Shown: positions 24,100 through 34,918 of the stretch, in pieces
Position numbering within the stretch: the first letter of the stretch is position 1
How the letters are laid out: each line of letters opens with the position of its first letter
Origin: Melampsora larici-populina 98AG31
Taxonomy: Eukaryota; Basidiomycota; Pucciniomycetes; Pucciniales; Melampsoraceae
Length of the DNA stretch: 64,000 nucleotides
Assembly: GCF_000204055.1 (NCBI RefSeq)
Contig: NW_006768791.1
Coordinates: 167,767-231,766, forward strand
Reading direction: 5' to 3'
Notes under the pieces: model-generated
What the model was told of the DNA's origin: nothing
What the model saw: the letters and a program-made list of their open reading frames with translations, nothing else
Databases searched by the model: none
Program-made: the position numbers and the translations under genes

Positions 24100-25874
24100 T
24101 TGTATCACCCGTCACGTTGTATGGACTTTCGCAGAATACTGAACAGAGATGCAGAAGGAAATCAAGGTCAAAACGCGAATACCATACAACAGCGCCTCAC
24201 AGAGCTACTACGATCATACGACAGATCCGGAGGAAGCAGTACGACGGACTTATGGGAACTACGACGTAGGTTCGCCAATATCATACCTTTCGACGACCCC
24301 TTTTTTCTCCCAAAATTCTCCGACTTTGGCCTATCAGCCAGAGAGCTCGATCAACAGAACGGAAGGGCCACTTTCCAACTCGGCGGCGTCATCCCAGCTG
24401 TCGGATTACCGATTGAGTATACCCCACCGGTGGTACTCCATCCCGATGCGTTCGCACATTTCGTGCCGAGGTTCAGACGTCAGAACCCCTTTCGCGACCA
24501 ACAGCCTCCTCCCATACCGCCACGTCCTAGGCTACCCCCTATCATACCGCGGGCCGAGAACGCTTATCAACAAGCTGTCGGTAACGCAGGAGCAGCAGCC
24601 ATCAACGCCGCAAACCAATTACGTCCAGCCCTGCCGCCACTCAGAGACGTCCTCAACCCGTTGGGACTTACCGCAGAAGAACACCCAGTTGAAACCGCCG
24701 AGAATGTGGCATCAACTTCCAAGAAACGACATCGGCACAAACATTGCAAGAGCTCTTCGAAGACCAAGCGACGACGCAAGAAAAGCTCTTCTCCATCATC
24801 GTCCAGTTCTTCTTCCCTCTCCTCGAGCGACAGCTCGAGCGACTCAGACGACGTGGTCGACACCCTACCCTTCGCAAAGGCCAAGAATCACATTTCTGGT
24901 CCCTTACCAGTTGGCGCTCAAGACATCGCAGATGCGGTCAAAGCTTACAGGAAAGCTGGCTGGGCAGTCTCGATCGACAAGTTCAATCTGGAACCGAACA
25001 GGCCACTGGGCTTCCCTTTTTCCCTTGTACCGGCTCTCCTCAGAGGCCACTACATCTGCCCAGTCAAGGTGTTATGGCCGGATGAATACGATGCGAAGAA
25101 GTCACCAAAACCCACAGACACTTTCACATCAATCCGTCACTTCTTCCCGAACGAGCGCGAGTGGCGACGCGTCATCGACCTCATCGGAGCCGCCATCGTT
25201 TTCGGTTTTCCAACCACTGAGGACGATATGCGCAGGTACCTGGAGCACATTTACGACATGCTCAACCTCTTCGCAGAGCACGGCGACTGGTCCCAAATTG
25301 TCGACTACGACGCCCGAATGCGCCTCGCTTTTGCAACAAGACCAGCACTCTCCTTCGGAGATTTCAACAGCCCAGCCCTTCTCGCTGTCAGAACCTTTGC
25401 CACGTCTACTGGCATCCAAAGACAACGACCTACCCCTAGCGCTGCCCAACCTACCTACGCTTCCCATGCTGTACAAAACGCAACGCCACAATCTTACGCG
25501 TCTTCTAGCGCGCGACCCTTTAGGGAAACTACCCATGCACCGAAGCGCAGGAATTCTCAGGCTTCTACGCCCCGCCCTGTATGGCACGGCAACATCAAGC
25601 CGAGTGAGTCACAACATGCTGCTCATAATGTCACCAAGACACAAAAAAAAAAAAAAAAAAAAAAAGTCCCCAAAGACACAAACTGACTACCCACTGCCCA
25701 CCTCCCCATATACGCACAGTTCCGAAAGGTGCCCCACCCAACCTTCAGCTATGCGGCAACTGGAACATTGGGGTGTGCAGCAACCCTTGCAGAACCGGAC
25801 GTATTCACCATGTGTGCGACGTCGTCGGATGCAACGCGTCTCACACCCGCAAACAGCACTACAACCTCAACTAG
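24100..25874 (+). pseudogene. Gag-like ORF of the YR retrotransposon, frame broken at a poly-A tract
   Basis: The frame opens at 24100 (MYHPSRCMDFRRILNRDAEG; the true start could be the later Met at 24121) and runs 528 codons to a stop at 25684. Parts: proline-rich segment (about residues 125-150), a Lys/Arg then Ser/Asp-rich acidic tract (about 208-255), a structured capsid-like region with a W/F-rich stretch (about 275-420), and a basic Ser/Thr/Pro tail. After the 23-A run at 25643-25665 this frame ends in KVPKDTN. A third frame then encodes a CCCH-type zinc finger (LCGNWNIGVCSNPCRTGRIH, about 25772-25830, C-x7-C-x3-C-x5-H) ending at TAG 25872-25874. Such a finger is common at the C terminus of DIRS-order gag proteins, so the original ORF probably ran through. 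The loss of frame is explained by a length change in the A run, in nature or in sequencing. Confidence 0.7.
25643..25665 (+). repeat. 23-nt poly-A homopolymer inside the gag-like ORF
   Basis: Twenty-three consecutive A residues encode a Lys run and separate the gag body from its out-of-frame zinc finger. Confidence 0.95.
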
Positions 25875-26173
25875 AGTTCTTGACACGACTATCAAGAGCT
25901 TTGTGCTACAATCGGTCAGCGAGACCCTCACCAAGTAAGTACAAGCTTACACATAAGCAGTACATCCCAATTCACGAAACGTCACACAAAGCCACACCGT
26001 GGTCTCCAGTTCTGTTCCAAGCTCATCCAAACCTTCCCTGCCTTACTACCAGTCAAGACAAAGTCGACAACGCGACCAGCAGATTCAGAAGGGGCCTGGA
26101 GTGGGACTGGTCAAACACAAAAGGTTTCTCCAATGCGATCGACTCGAGCCTTTCACTGTAAACATCATTCAAC

Positions 26174-26756
26174 TTCCCCAATTTGGCAGAGGAAAATGAT
26201 TAATAGTACAGTTTTTCATAAAAGAATCTAATACTGCACACCTGGGCCATTTCACCCACACTACATATGTGCAGCAAGCTAAGTCAATAGTTGTCTATCA
26301 TGTACATACAGGTCTGCTCAGTTTTTTGCCCATCAGAATAAATAAATCACATGTTATACCACATGTAACTTTTTCGACTTTGAAATTTTTTTCCCAAAAA
26401 TTCACTACATATAATTCTGTAGCTGCTCAGGCAATATTGTTGAAGCTATGTCTTAGTAACAGAAAGTGTGTTACATGCAGTTGAGTTGATGAGATCACAC
26501 CAAAACATTGAGTCAGTGTATGTAGTCAATCTTTTGGAAGCTTTTTTCAATCTGAAAGAAGTTACAGCATGTATTACATATGAATAACTTGTCCTGATGA
26601 GCAGATAACTGAGCAGAACTGTATGTACATGATAACCACATATTCACTGAGCCTGCTACACATATGTAGTGTGGGTGTTATGGCTCAGGTGTGGAGTGAT
26701 AGACCATTTTATGACAAATCATACTCCCAATCATTTTTCCCTGCCCACTTGGGGAA
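26174..26756. mobile_element. Long-TIR MITE nested in the retrotransposon
   Basis: About 150-bp inverted repeats: 26174 onward (TTCCCCAA..GGCAG, AAAATGATT, CATAAAA, CACACCTGGGCC, CACCCACACTACATATGTG, ATCATGTACATACAG, CTGCTCAGTT) pairs with the region 26605-26756 read in reverse complement. The centre (about 26330-26600) is AT-rich and non-coding. It lies between the gag zinc finger and the RT ORF. It supplies the first in-frame Met (26623) and roughly 40 codons of the currently open RT frame. A clean target duplication was not found. Confidence 0.75.
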
Positions 26757-28464
26757 CCCGAATAATGTCTGCAGTGTTTATGCACAACCCCTGCCCAAAC
26801 CTCCCGATTTAAAGGACGACCCATGCGCAGCCTATGCCATTAAGCAATACCCGGAAGTGTTCAAAATAGTGTGCCCGGTTAACGTGCCTCTACTCAATCA
26901 TCTCTTGCTGGACCACCCAAACCGACCTTTCGTCGATTCAGTCATGCATGGCTTAACGTACGGCTTTTGGCCATTCGCGACCCTACCGTCACCCGAGACC
27001 GTGGAACACCCAAACCACCGTATATGCAACGAGCACCCTGACGCCCTAGAGAAATCGAGGGACGAAGAAGTCGCAGGAGACAGGTATTCGCCACATTTCT
27101 ATCACTTGCTCCCGGGTATGAAAGTGTCTCCTCTACTCATCGTAGAAAAAGCAGGCTCATCGAAGCTACGAGTGTGCACCGACATGAGTTTCGGTTTTCC
27201 ATCTCTCAATGACCTGATGGACAAAGAGAAATCAAGGGTTAACTACGACTCGCTCGTCTCTTTTGGTCCCTACATGACGGAGTTGGCACCTCGAAACGGT
27301 TACCTATTGCTGTGGAAAAGCGACGTAGCAAGAGCATACAGGAACCTACCTATGGCCTTGCAGTGGCAAGTACGTCAGATAGTAAAAATAGGCAACCTCT
27401 ACCATGCTGACCGGTGCTCAAATTTTGGTTCGGCCGCCTCTCCAAAGATCTGGTGCTCAGTCTTTTCGCTAGTACTGTGGATCGCGGTAAACAAGTTGGG
27501 TATATGTCGTATCAATAACTTGATGGACGACACATGGGGTATCTCTCACTCAAACTCTGTCACCTCCTACAAAGGGACCGACATGCCGCTCGACCAAGCA
27601 CTACTCCTCCTCCTCTTCGACTCCATCAACATGCCTTGGGAGTGGAAGAAACAGTTGGCAGGACCCCAACTCGAAATCATAGGGCACTACGTCGACGCGA
27701 CGAATCTATCGTTTTCTCTCACGCCAGAAAAGAAAGCCGCGTTGGTAGAAGCACTACGCCTTTTCACCGCCTCCCCAAACCACCGCCTTCGAGAGTGGCA
27801 ACGAATCCTGGGTTGGGCCTCTTGGGGACTAAATGCCTTCCCATATGGTCGCCATGCCCTACAATCAGCATGGGATAAGCTAACCAACAAGTCGTCAAAG
27901 TTTGCCCCCATCCATGTCAACAAAGAGGTGCAAGAAGACCTTCGATGGTTAGCCGCCAACATCGAGAGATCGTCAGGACAGTTTTTTCTTCAAGCGTCAA
28001 CATGGTCGATCAATCAGGCAGATGCGCTACTCGTCACCAATGCCTGCCCCACAGGTTTAGGGATCTGGTTACCTAACACTCACAAAGGTTTTCACCATTC
28101 CATGCCACCACCAGCGCGAGACATATATTGGATGGAGCTAAGAGCTGTCGCACTAGCCATCGCACTAGCCCTAGCAAGGGGAGCGAGAAAGATTTTCATC
28201 TGTTCGGACTCTATGATAGTTTGCCAACTATTTCAATCTCACAACCCTAGTCCCCTCGTCCGCCCCCTATTCCAAGACGTAGTACGCATGTTGGTAGACA
28301 GATCAGCAGACGTTAGGGTCCATCACATACCAGGCGTCAAAAACGTGTACGCCGATGCTCTGTCCCGAAACAAACTAGCAGCGGTTCGAGATCTAGCTCC
28401 CCAAGCCGTTATCCTGCCTATCCCAAACCACGATCTCTTCCCCGATGGGGGACGCCGTCGCTAA
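26623..28464 (+). pseudogene. Reverse transcriptase / RNase H of the YR retrotransposon
   Basis: 613-codon frame. Retrotransposon-derived sequence starts after the MITE end (about 26757). RT motifs: KLRVCTDMSF, KSDVARAYRNLPM (first catalytic Asp), NFGSAASPKIWC, NNLMDDTWGI (catalytic DD box), then LGWASWGLNAFPYGRHAL. RNase H: ALLVTNACPTGLGIW, MELRAVALAIALALARGA, ICSDSMIVCQLF, DALSR. In family members the first RNase H motif carries Asp (DACPTG); here codon 473 (28039-28041) is AAT, Asn, consistent with a CG to CA change. In the same frame a segment ending NAIDSSLSL stops at TAA 26159-26161 just upstream of the MITE; it resembles the N-terminal part of such RT ORFs, so the ORF likely began earlier. 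The 3' end overlaps the recombinase start by 20 nt. Confidence 0.85.
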
Positions 28465-29491
28465 CATGGATGAAGATCAACCAACCACCAGGCGTCAGTT
28501 CCTAGCTCTCGTAGCGGAAGCGGACACCGCCCAAAGTTTAGCCCACTCGACAAAATCAGCTTACCAATCTGGATTAGCCTCCTTCCTACGTTTCTGCATC
28601 AGAGAGAAGTACCCACCCGTTCCATCAGTAGAAACAGTATGCGCTTACATTTCCGATGCCGCAAGAGCAAAGTCTCACCGCACGAACAAACCATTGGCTC
28701 CAACATCCATCCAAGGATACCTCACAGCAATCGCGGCCGCTTTTGAACACATATATCCCCAAGTCAGACTTGTGACTAACTCACCTCGAGTACGGAAAGT
28801 CCTCCGAGGAGTAAAAATCCAGTTTTCGACACCAGTAGCCAGAAAAGACCCCCTAACAATCCATGATCTCATCTTAGTGCACAAGTCTTCCGCTTTCTCA
28901 TACGACGAGATCCTTTTCACCGCCATGATCACGATCGGTTTCCACGCTCTACATCATCTTGGTGAACTAACAGTACCGGACAACACAGCCTACAGGAGCA
29001 CACGCAAGCTCATCATTCAATTGTCACTCTCCCTCTCCAAGTGCGGAGGGTACGCGAAATACACCCTACCCCATTCAAAAACCGACCCGTTATTCCAGGG
29101 TACCACGGTCGTTATAGCCAGCTGCGCCATACCAGGCGCTTGTCCGATCTCAGCCTTGTCGCGCTACCTCCTCAGACGAGACGCACGTTTCGCCACAACA
29201 GATCCGCTCTTTCTCACGGTTGAAGGAAAACCACCATCACGCTCCTGGTTCCTGAACCACTTTCGCCGATACTTCGACAACAACAAATCAGGTCACTCCA
29301 TGCGCTCAGGAGGAGCCACGGCCTTCGCCCAAGCAGGACTACCGCTGGACCACATACAGGACATGGGGCGTTGGTCGTCGGAGGCTTTCAAAACCTACGT
29401 ACGAGGCCACCCCACGATGCGACTAGCCACCACGAAAAGCCACCCGCTGTCGCTCGATGGTCACCTCGGGGCCCAAATAATATTTGAGTAA
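28445..29491 (+). pseudogene. Tyrosine recombinase of the YR retrotransposon, catalytic Arg I probably lost
   Basis: 348 aa. The N-terminal SAM-like DNA-binding part contains SAYQSGLASFLRFC and SIQGYLTAIAAAFEH. The catalytic domain has FHALHHLGELT, CPISALSRYL, HSMRSGGATAFAQAG (H-x-x-R), MGRWSSEAFKTYVR (Trp/His position and Tyr nucleophile). In the family the first motif normally has Arg immediately before LGEL; here codon 171 (28955-28957) is CAT, His, one CG to CA step from CGT. This enzyme would join the circular cDNA into the genome. With Arg I missing, this copy is probably inactive although the frame is open. The start at 28445 overlaps the RT frame by 20 nt, as is common in this order. 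Confidence 0.85.
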
Positions 29492-29650
29492 CACTCCATC
29501 GTAAGTCGCTCCCCATCAGCCGTGTCTTTTTTCCTCATCCCGCGTGTTACCTGCGCCAGGCAGACACCGCCGAGTCGTCACCCCTTCACAGCCCCTTCAC
29601 CACTCTCCTTCTCCTTTACCCGATGGGTTTCCTCCTCTAGGCGGGTGGTG

Positions 29651-29778
29651 AAGGGGTGCCTCCCAATGCAAATGTCCATGTGCCCCAGCCTCCGGCCGGA
29701 GCGGCTTCGCGTAAACTACACCGGGAGTGCAGCTCCGTCACATCAGGGCCAATGCCCTAAACCCGTGAGACACATCCC
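29651..29778 (+). repeat. Split direct repeat B1
   Basis: 128 bp, matching 30554-30681 with two differences (CCCAGCC versus CCCGGCC; CCAATGCC versus CCAACGCC), both CpG transitions. It abuts A2 with only TT between. Confidence 0.9.
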
Positions 29779-29780
29779 TT

Positions 29781-30100
29781 GTGGATTGATGTAGCATTAA
29801 TCATGTGGGATATGTCAGAGAGGGTGTCACAGGCGTTTCACCGATTAGGCAAGCGTAGAAGGATATGCTAATAACACCTACCTCTCGTTTTCCACCAACC
29901 ACAGGTTGTCGGCAGTTAGGTTTATAGTACAAGGGTACCGGTCGCCTAGCCGGAGAAGTCCTGCCTCCTCCAGCCAAAGGACCTACCTCTCGAACTGACT
30001 TACAGTCATCTACCATCCTTCCAGCTTCGCCTCATCGGTAGTTCTTCTCTGCAAGGGAAAACTTATCCCTGTTCTTGTATCAGGTGTAGTTCGACGAAAT
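29781..30100 (+). repeat. Split direct repeat A2
   Basis: Second copy of the 320-bp repeat at 23618-23937; lies directly after B1, as expected for the internal A2 of Ngaro/PAT elements. Confidence 0.9.
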
Positions 30101-30553
30101 CCCGCCCACCCACTACCTCCATGCAGTTCTTTTTTGTTTCCCTTTTTTCTTTCCCCTTTCCTCAAGAAAAAAAAAAAAAAAGAAGAAGAAAAGAAAAAAG
30201 AGAAAAACAAACGGAAAAATTCAAAAAAAAAAAAAAAAGTAGAAAGCAAGAAGCCGGTCACAAAATAATAATAATAATAATAAAGAATCTTTTTATCTCC
30301 ATATGTCTCTCTTTTTTTTTCCTTTAATTTCCTTCGTATCTCTAGATAGCCGGTTTCGGTCTTTTTCTCCTCTGTGATGCCAGATGGGTCTGCCCCCTGC
30401 TTGTGATACGGAGCCGTTACTGTTTCTTCCAGTTATTTATGTCTAGTGTCCGCAAACGTCTGTCTCCTTTGTTATAACATCCCCATCAGTTGTCATCCTT
30501 TTTTGTTTTTGCTGCTTTTGTTCTTTCTCTTCAATTTGACCTCGGTCCTCCCC

Positions 30554-30681
30554 AAGGGGTGCCTCCCAATGCAAATGTCCATGTGCCCCGGCCTCCGGCC
30601 GGAGCGGCTTCGCGTAAACTACACCGGGAGTGCAGCTCCGTCACATCAGGGCCAACGCCCTAAACCCGTGAGACACATCCC
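30554..30681 (+). repeat. Split direct repeat B2 (3' end of the retrotransposon)
   Basis: Second copy of the 128-bp repeat. The sequence between A2 and B2 holds A-rich tracts (30166-30240) and an (ATA)n-type microsatellite near 30263-30283. Confidence 0.9.
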
Positions 30682-30802
30682 GTGAGATAGGCAATATTTT
30701 GAATTGAAATACAGGTAAAAGGGGGCGGTCAATCCTCACATGGGGGGGCTGCTTTTAGCAAAATCCTATTTATATTCTTTTGTTCCAATTTATGGGAGAC
30801 AT

Positions 30803-30965
30803 TAAGGGTACTCAAAGTAAGTATGTACGTGTACATACTTTTTGCTATATACTTTTTTTGGCGGGGAAGGCGAGGCCAAAAGTATATTTTTTTTCTTTGT
30901 CCCCGCCAAAAAAAGTATGTAGCGAAAAGTATGTAGCGCTACATACTTTGCTTTGAGTACCCTTA
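30803..30965. mobile_element. Foldback MITE with TA ends
   Basis: 163 bp, almost wholly palindromic: TAAGGGTACTCAAAG at the left and its complement at the right, with about 60-bp arms sharing GTATGTA, CTACATACTTT and CTTTTTTTGGCGGGGA. TA at both termini suggests a TA target duplication as in Tc1/mariner-type MITEs. Confidence 0.7.
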
Positions 30966-32079
30966 TTGGAGATACTTGTTCCTTGGCATATTCTTCTTAT
31001 TACATATGTTTCAATTGATTCCTCTTGGAGCCCAGGCTATTCTATACGTGATCAGTTCAATTTTGATCACGAGGCTTCTTTCATTAGTCTTCTGAATTAC
31101 AGTCGGAGTTTCAAATTAATTTGTTCTCAAGGATGATTGATTGTTTTCAATTGATTCGTTCTCAAGCGTGATAGAACATGATCAAATAACTTATAAGTTT
31201 GGTGCTAACTTAGTTCATTTTAAAATATCCATTGCTGATGCAAAGATCTTGGAATCAATACACATGAAACTTATACTACACACACAAGTTGAGCATGAAG
31301 TTTATACAGCAGGAATGCATACAACAAGTGACAAAACCCCATTCCTTGATCATTGCACTTTGTATTGTCATTTTTACCACCCATAACCTTGATGGAACTT
31401 TTTGTTCTAATCTGAACAGCAGTGTCATTGTCATGACAGATACATTGCAGAGGGAACACCTGGAAATTTGTAGGCCTGAAAGACTTCTTTCTATGCAAGA
31501 GGATATGGTTATTCTACAAGTTCAAGATACAAGTTGAAATTAAAAGTGTCTTCACAAATCTTGGAGTTCTAGCGCTATGAATGAAAAGTGCGCAATAAAA
31601 AGGCTGAAGCAAAAATTCCTTTGCAGTTGGAGCACATCCTATAGTAAAGACCTGGGAGGTTGAGATAGAGATCTCATGGAGAAATTTGAACAATAGATCC
31701 AAAAAACTTTCATTTTTCTTTCCTAGTCCAAGTTTCTTTGTTTGCTTACAATCTTATACGTTTATTCTTTATTCAATTTTCCACAAATGGCTCATTTTTC
31801 TTTGTCAAGGGAGTGGGTTGATTTAAGTATATGTGTGGATATGAAGGCACTAGTATCCGCTTTGAAGGATAACTTAACGAAGTGGTTGGAGTTTGAGATC
31901 AAATATAATAAAAATTGAATGATTTCATGAAAAAATATTCATCTGTATACTACAACAGTACACCGGTGCAACAGCAATAATAATAAAAAAATCGAATGAC
32001 ACATGTTTAGTTAACTTTCTAGGAGTTTAAACAGCAATCTTCTTATCTAACAAAAGCTACTTCACACTTTTATCAGAAT
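30966..32079. other. Intergenic, no gene seen
   Basis: Downstream of the modular secreted gene 1. AT-rich; short open frames without motifs. Confidence 0.5.
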
Positions 32080-34918
32080 TTATGCGCCGATGGAGGCACC
32101 AGCATGAATGTCAATTTTGACCCCAACGTTAGCAAAGAAACTCCAGTCTAGGGATGTGTATGCTTTGGCTTTAGCCGACACGTCAACTCCAAGGGACACA
32201 AGGACTGAAAGCAAGACTTTCAAAGGAGCATTCAAAGACGCGATAGAGCCTATGAAGAGATGAGGGCAGATGACGATGTCAGCAAGACTTTGCAATTTAA
32301 AATTCAAAGATCACCGTAGCTTACCCTTGCACGATGAGGCCAGGCTATGTTGGTCAATGATTTTCAAGAGGATTTGCAATTTGACCAAGAGTTCAAAGAA
32401 TTGTGTACATAGGTCCTGAGACAAAGCACATTGTAGCATTAGCATTTGACTGAATCTTTGACGATTTGAACAAGACTTACATTAGCAGAGGCATGAGCAA
32501 CGACATTGGCGTGTGCTCCAACGGATGCGATCGAAGCCACGATGCTGACCAAGCCTTGGTTAAGAACAGCAACATTCTTCTGATCACAGGCGGTCTTGAA
32601 GGTTGGAGCAAGTGTAACAACGGTGCTGGTTGAAGCTTTGAAGTCGGCAAGGACTTTGGCAGAGGTGAAAACTCCCACGCCCACGCCCGCACCAGCACCC
32701 GCGGCAACACCAGCACCAGCGCCAACACCAGCACCAACGTTAACACCAGCACCAGCGCCAACACCAGCACCAACTTTAACAGCGGCATTGACGCCAATGC
32801 TAAGTCCGATTTGCGTGAAGAGGTTAACGTCCACAGCAGCCGAAATCTTGGCAGAAATATCAATTCCTACAGAAGCCACGACGGATATCATGGCTTTCAG
32901 CGGAGCTTGCAAAGCAACGATAGAATCTGAATCGAAGAAGACATTGTCTACATTAGCACTTTCAGATGATTGTCAAAAAAACCATTGCCAACTCGCCTTT
33001 GCATGAAGGGCCCATCTTGGAGTCCGAGATGAGGCGTAATAATATTTGAAGCTTGACAAATAGACTAATGACGTTGGTGGTGAGGGTCTGCGAAATGATA
33101 TCATAAGAGTCAGAAGGCTATCATCAAAGAAATGATACAGATTAACGCTTACTTCTGCATCGACCTTAGCATAGACAGCGGCGCTGGGTCCTAAAGCTAC
33201 GATAGAGGTTTTAATGCTAGCTAATCCGCCAACAACAACATCGACATTCTTGTTGGCGCATGCGGTCTTGAATCTGGGTTCGAGGTCATGCATCAAACTC
33301 GTCGAAGCGTGTAGATCAGTGACCACCTTTGCTGAAACGTCGACATGGACAGTAGCGGAACCAGAACCACCAATTCCACGGGGCCTTATTCCACCTGCAC
33401 CGTAACCACCAGAACCTGCACCTGCACCAGCAGCAGCGTTGGCATTGATGCCAAGGTCAAGTCCAACTTGGGCGAAGAGCTTAACGTCTACAGACGCTGA
33501 AATTTTAGCAGAGACGTCGACTCCAACAGACGCGGCGATCGATAGCATAGCTTTCAAGGGAGCTTGCAAAGGGACAATAGCACCTAAATCGAACACGACA
33601 ATGGCAAGATCAGTAACTTGACAGTCTTCCCCAAAAGATCATTTGTGGCTCACTTTGACATTGAGCGCTCAATTTGTTATCAGAGATCGATCGTAGCAAT
33701 ACTTGTAGTTTGACAAATAGACTGACGACATGAGTACTGAGGACCTGCGAAGGGATTGATACCACAAGAGTTAGAAGTCGATAAAAGTGATGATACAGGA
33801 AACCACTTACATCGGCATCAATGTGAGCAAAGGCGTTGGCGTCTGTTCCTAAAGCGCTGATCGAGGTCTTGATGCTAGCTAGCCCGCTTGTAACAACATT
33901 CACGTTTTTCTTTTCGCATGCGCTCTTGAAATTTGGTGCTAAGCCCTCCGTAACGCTGATCGAAGCTTGAAGATTAGCGACCACCTTGCTTGAGGCGTCA
34001 ACATTGGCACCGTCGTCATCAACGTCAGCACTGTCGTCATCAACATCAGAACCGTCGTCATCAACATCAGAACCGTCGTCATCAACATCAGCACCACTAG
34101 TGTCAACATCGGTATCTATATCGACCTTAGCGTTCACGTCGAGTTTGATTCCAACGCGAGCGTAAAAGTTCAAGTCAACGCCAGCACCGGTACACTTAGC
34201 AGCAACATCCGTATGACGCGAAGCAAGAACAGAGATCATGACTTGTAGAGAACCTTTCAAGTCACCGATGGCACCTATACAAAGCAAACGAAAAAAATGA
34301 TTAGGTATGTAATAGATTTCCTATATAGCTGAGGTGGTAGTGAGTTCAGGACATACTTGTGCAGGAGGAAGTCAGCTTGTGCTGATCAATAATCTTCAAT
34401 ATCGCTTGAAGTTTCACCATCAAGCTGAAAACTTTGGTCGTCAAAATCTAAATAGAAAGGCATAAGCAGGCTTGAATCAGAGGCTACTGTGCGTCAAATC
34501 TTCGAACCAAATGATAACTTACATTGACATCAACTTGAGCCAGTCCGCCAACTGATCCTAACACAGAGATCGAACCCTTGATATCGCCCAAGCCATGAAT
34601 CAAGACATCCGTCTTCTTTTGCTGACAAGCTTGCGTAAACTTCGGTTTGTAGCCGTCAATGGTACCGACAGACGTGTCGAAATGAGCGGATAAACTTGCT
34701 CCAACAGCGGCAGCTGAGGCATGTGGGGAGTGACGATGAAGTCCGGGAGATAAGTGAGAGGGGTGAAAGGTACCCTTGACAAAGCAAGCTTAGATAGCGA
34801 AAATCGTCAAAAAGATTGTAAGAAAGCATCATCTTTGTAGCAATGAAAGCATAACATGAAGCAATGAACCAATCCTACCATTGAGCGCAAGCGCTGAAAT
34901 TAAGCTACTGAGCAACAT
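32080..34918 (-). CDS. Secreted modular repeat protein 1 (726 aa, ten exons)
   Basis: Unrecognised family. Exons: 34879-34918, 34523-34788, 34357-34447, 33811-34274, 33654-33744, 33153-33583, 32997-33087, 32481-32926, 32325-32415 and 32080-32249; sum 2181 nt. The N terminus MLLSSLISALALNACFVKG is a signal peptide. A unit is a 91-nt exon (B) encoding TNVxSLFVKLQxLLRLIS and ending near one Cys, plus a larger exon (A) encoding APLKAMxSVxASVGVDVSAK, an amphipathic VDxxLFxxVGLDxG stretch, a low-complexity linker, and DLxASxSxxxxLAPxFKxAC. Modules: residues about 103-287, 288-461, 462-640 and a short last one. Each full unit has two recurring Cys, suggesting a disulfide. The first linker is Asp-rich (DVDDDGSDVDDDGS); others are Gly/Ala or Gly/Ser rich. 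The B exon at 32997 has a GC donor (GCGAGT); others are GT. It is probably a cell-surface or extracellular protein; its function is unknown. Confidence 0.85.

Larger units (their letters stand above)
23618..30681 (+). mobile_element. Tyrosine-recombinase retrotransposon (DIRS order, Ngaro/PAT-type split direct repeats)
   Basis: Architecture: A1 (23618-23937), gag-like ORF, RT/RNase H ORF, tyrosine recombinase ORF, B1 (29651-29778), A2 (29781-30100), B2 (30554-30681). The A1 ... B1-A2 ... B2 split direct repeats are the signature of Ngaro and PAT groups, which integrate a circular intermediate by a tyrosine recombinase and give no target duplication. The gene order gag, RT-RH, YR is that of the DIRS order. 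No LTRs and no DDE integrase. The copy is damaged: a frame change after a 23-A tract, a TAA upstream of RT, a MITE insertion, and probable catalytic substitutions in RNase H and recombinase. Confidence 0.85.
22954..30767. mobile_element. Outer TIR element split by the retrotransposon; ATTTAT target duplication
   Basis: 22954-23005 is inversely repeated at 30716-30767 (about 52 bp, roughly five mismatches; AGGATTTT then CTAAA, a run of C, TGAGGATTGACCGCCCCC). ATTTAT directly flanks both ends (22948-22953 and 30768-30773). Removing the 7.06-kb retrotransposon leaves an element of about 750 bp with no coding capacity. GACCGCCCCC motifs also occur internally (about 23050 and 23605) in both orientations. 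The class is not identified. Confidence 0.65.

Noticed and set aside
24149..26161. 670-codon plus-strand open frame overlapping gag
   Set aside because: Low-complexity shadow of the gag frame over most of its length; only its last part (after about 25950) is likely to be real RT sequence.
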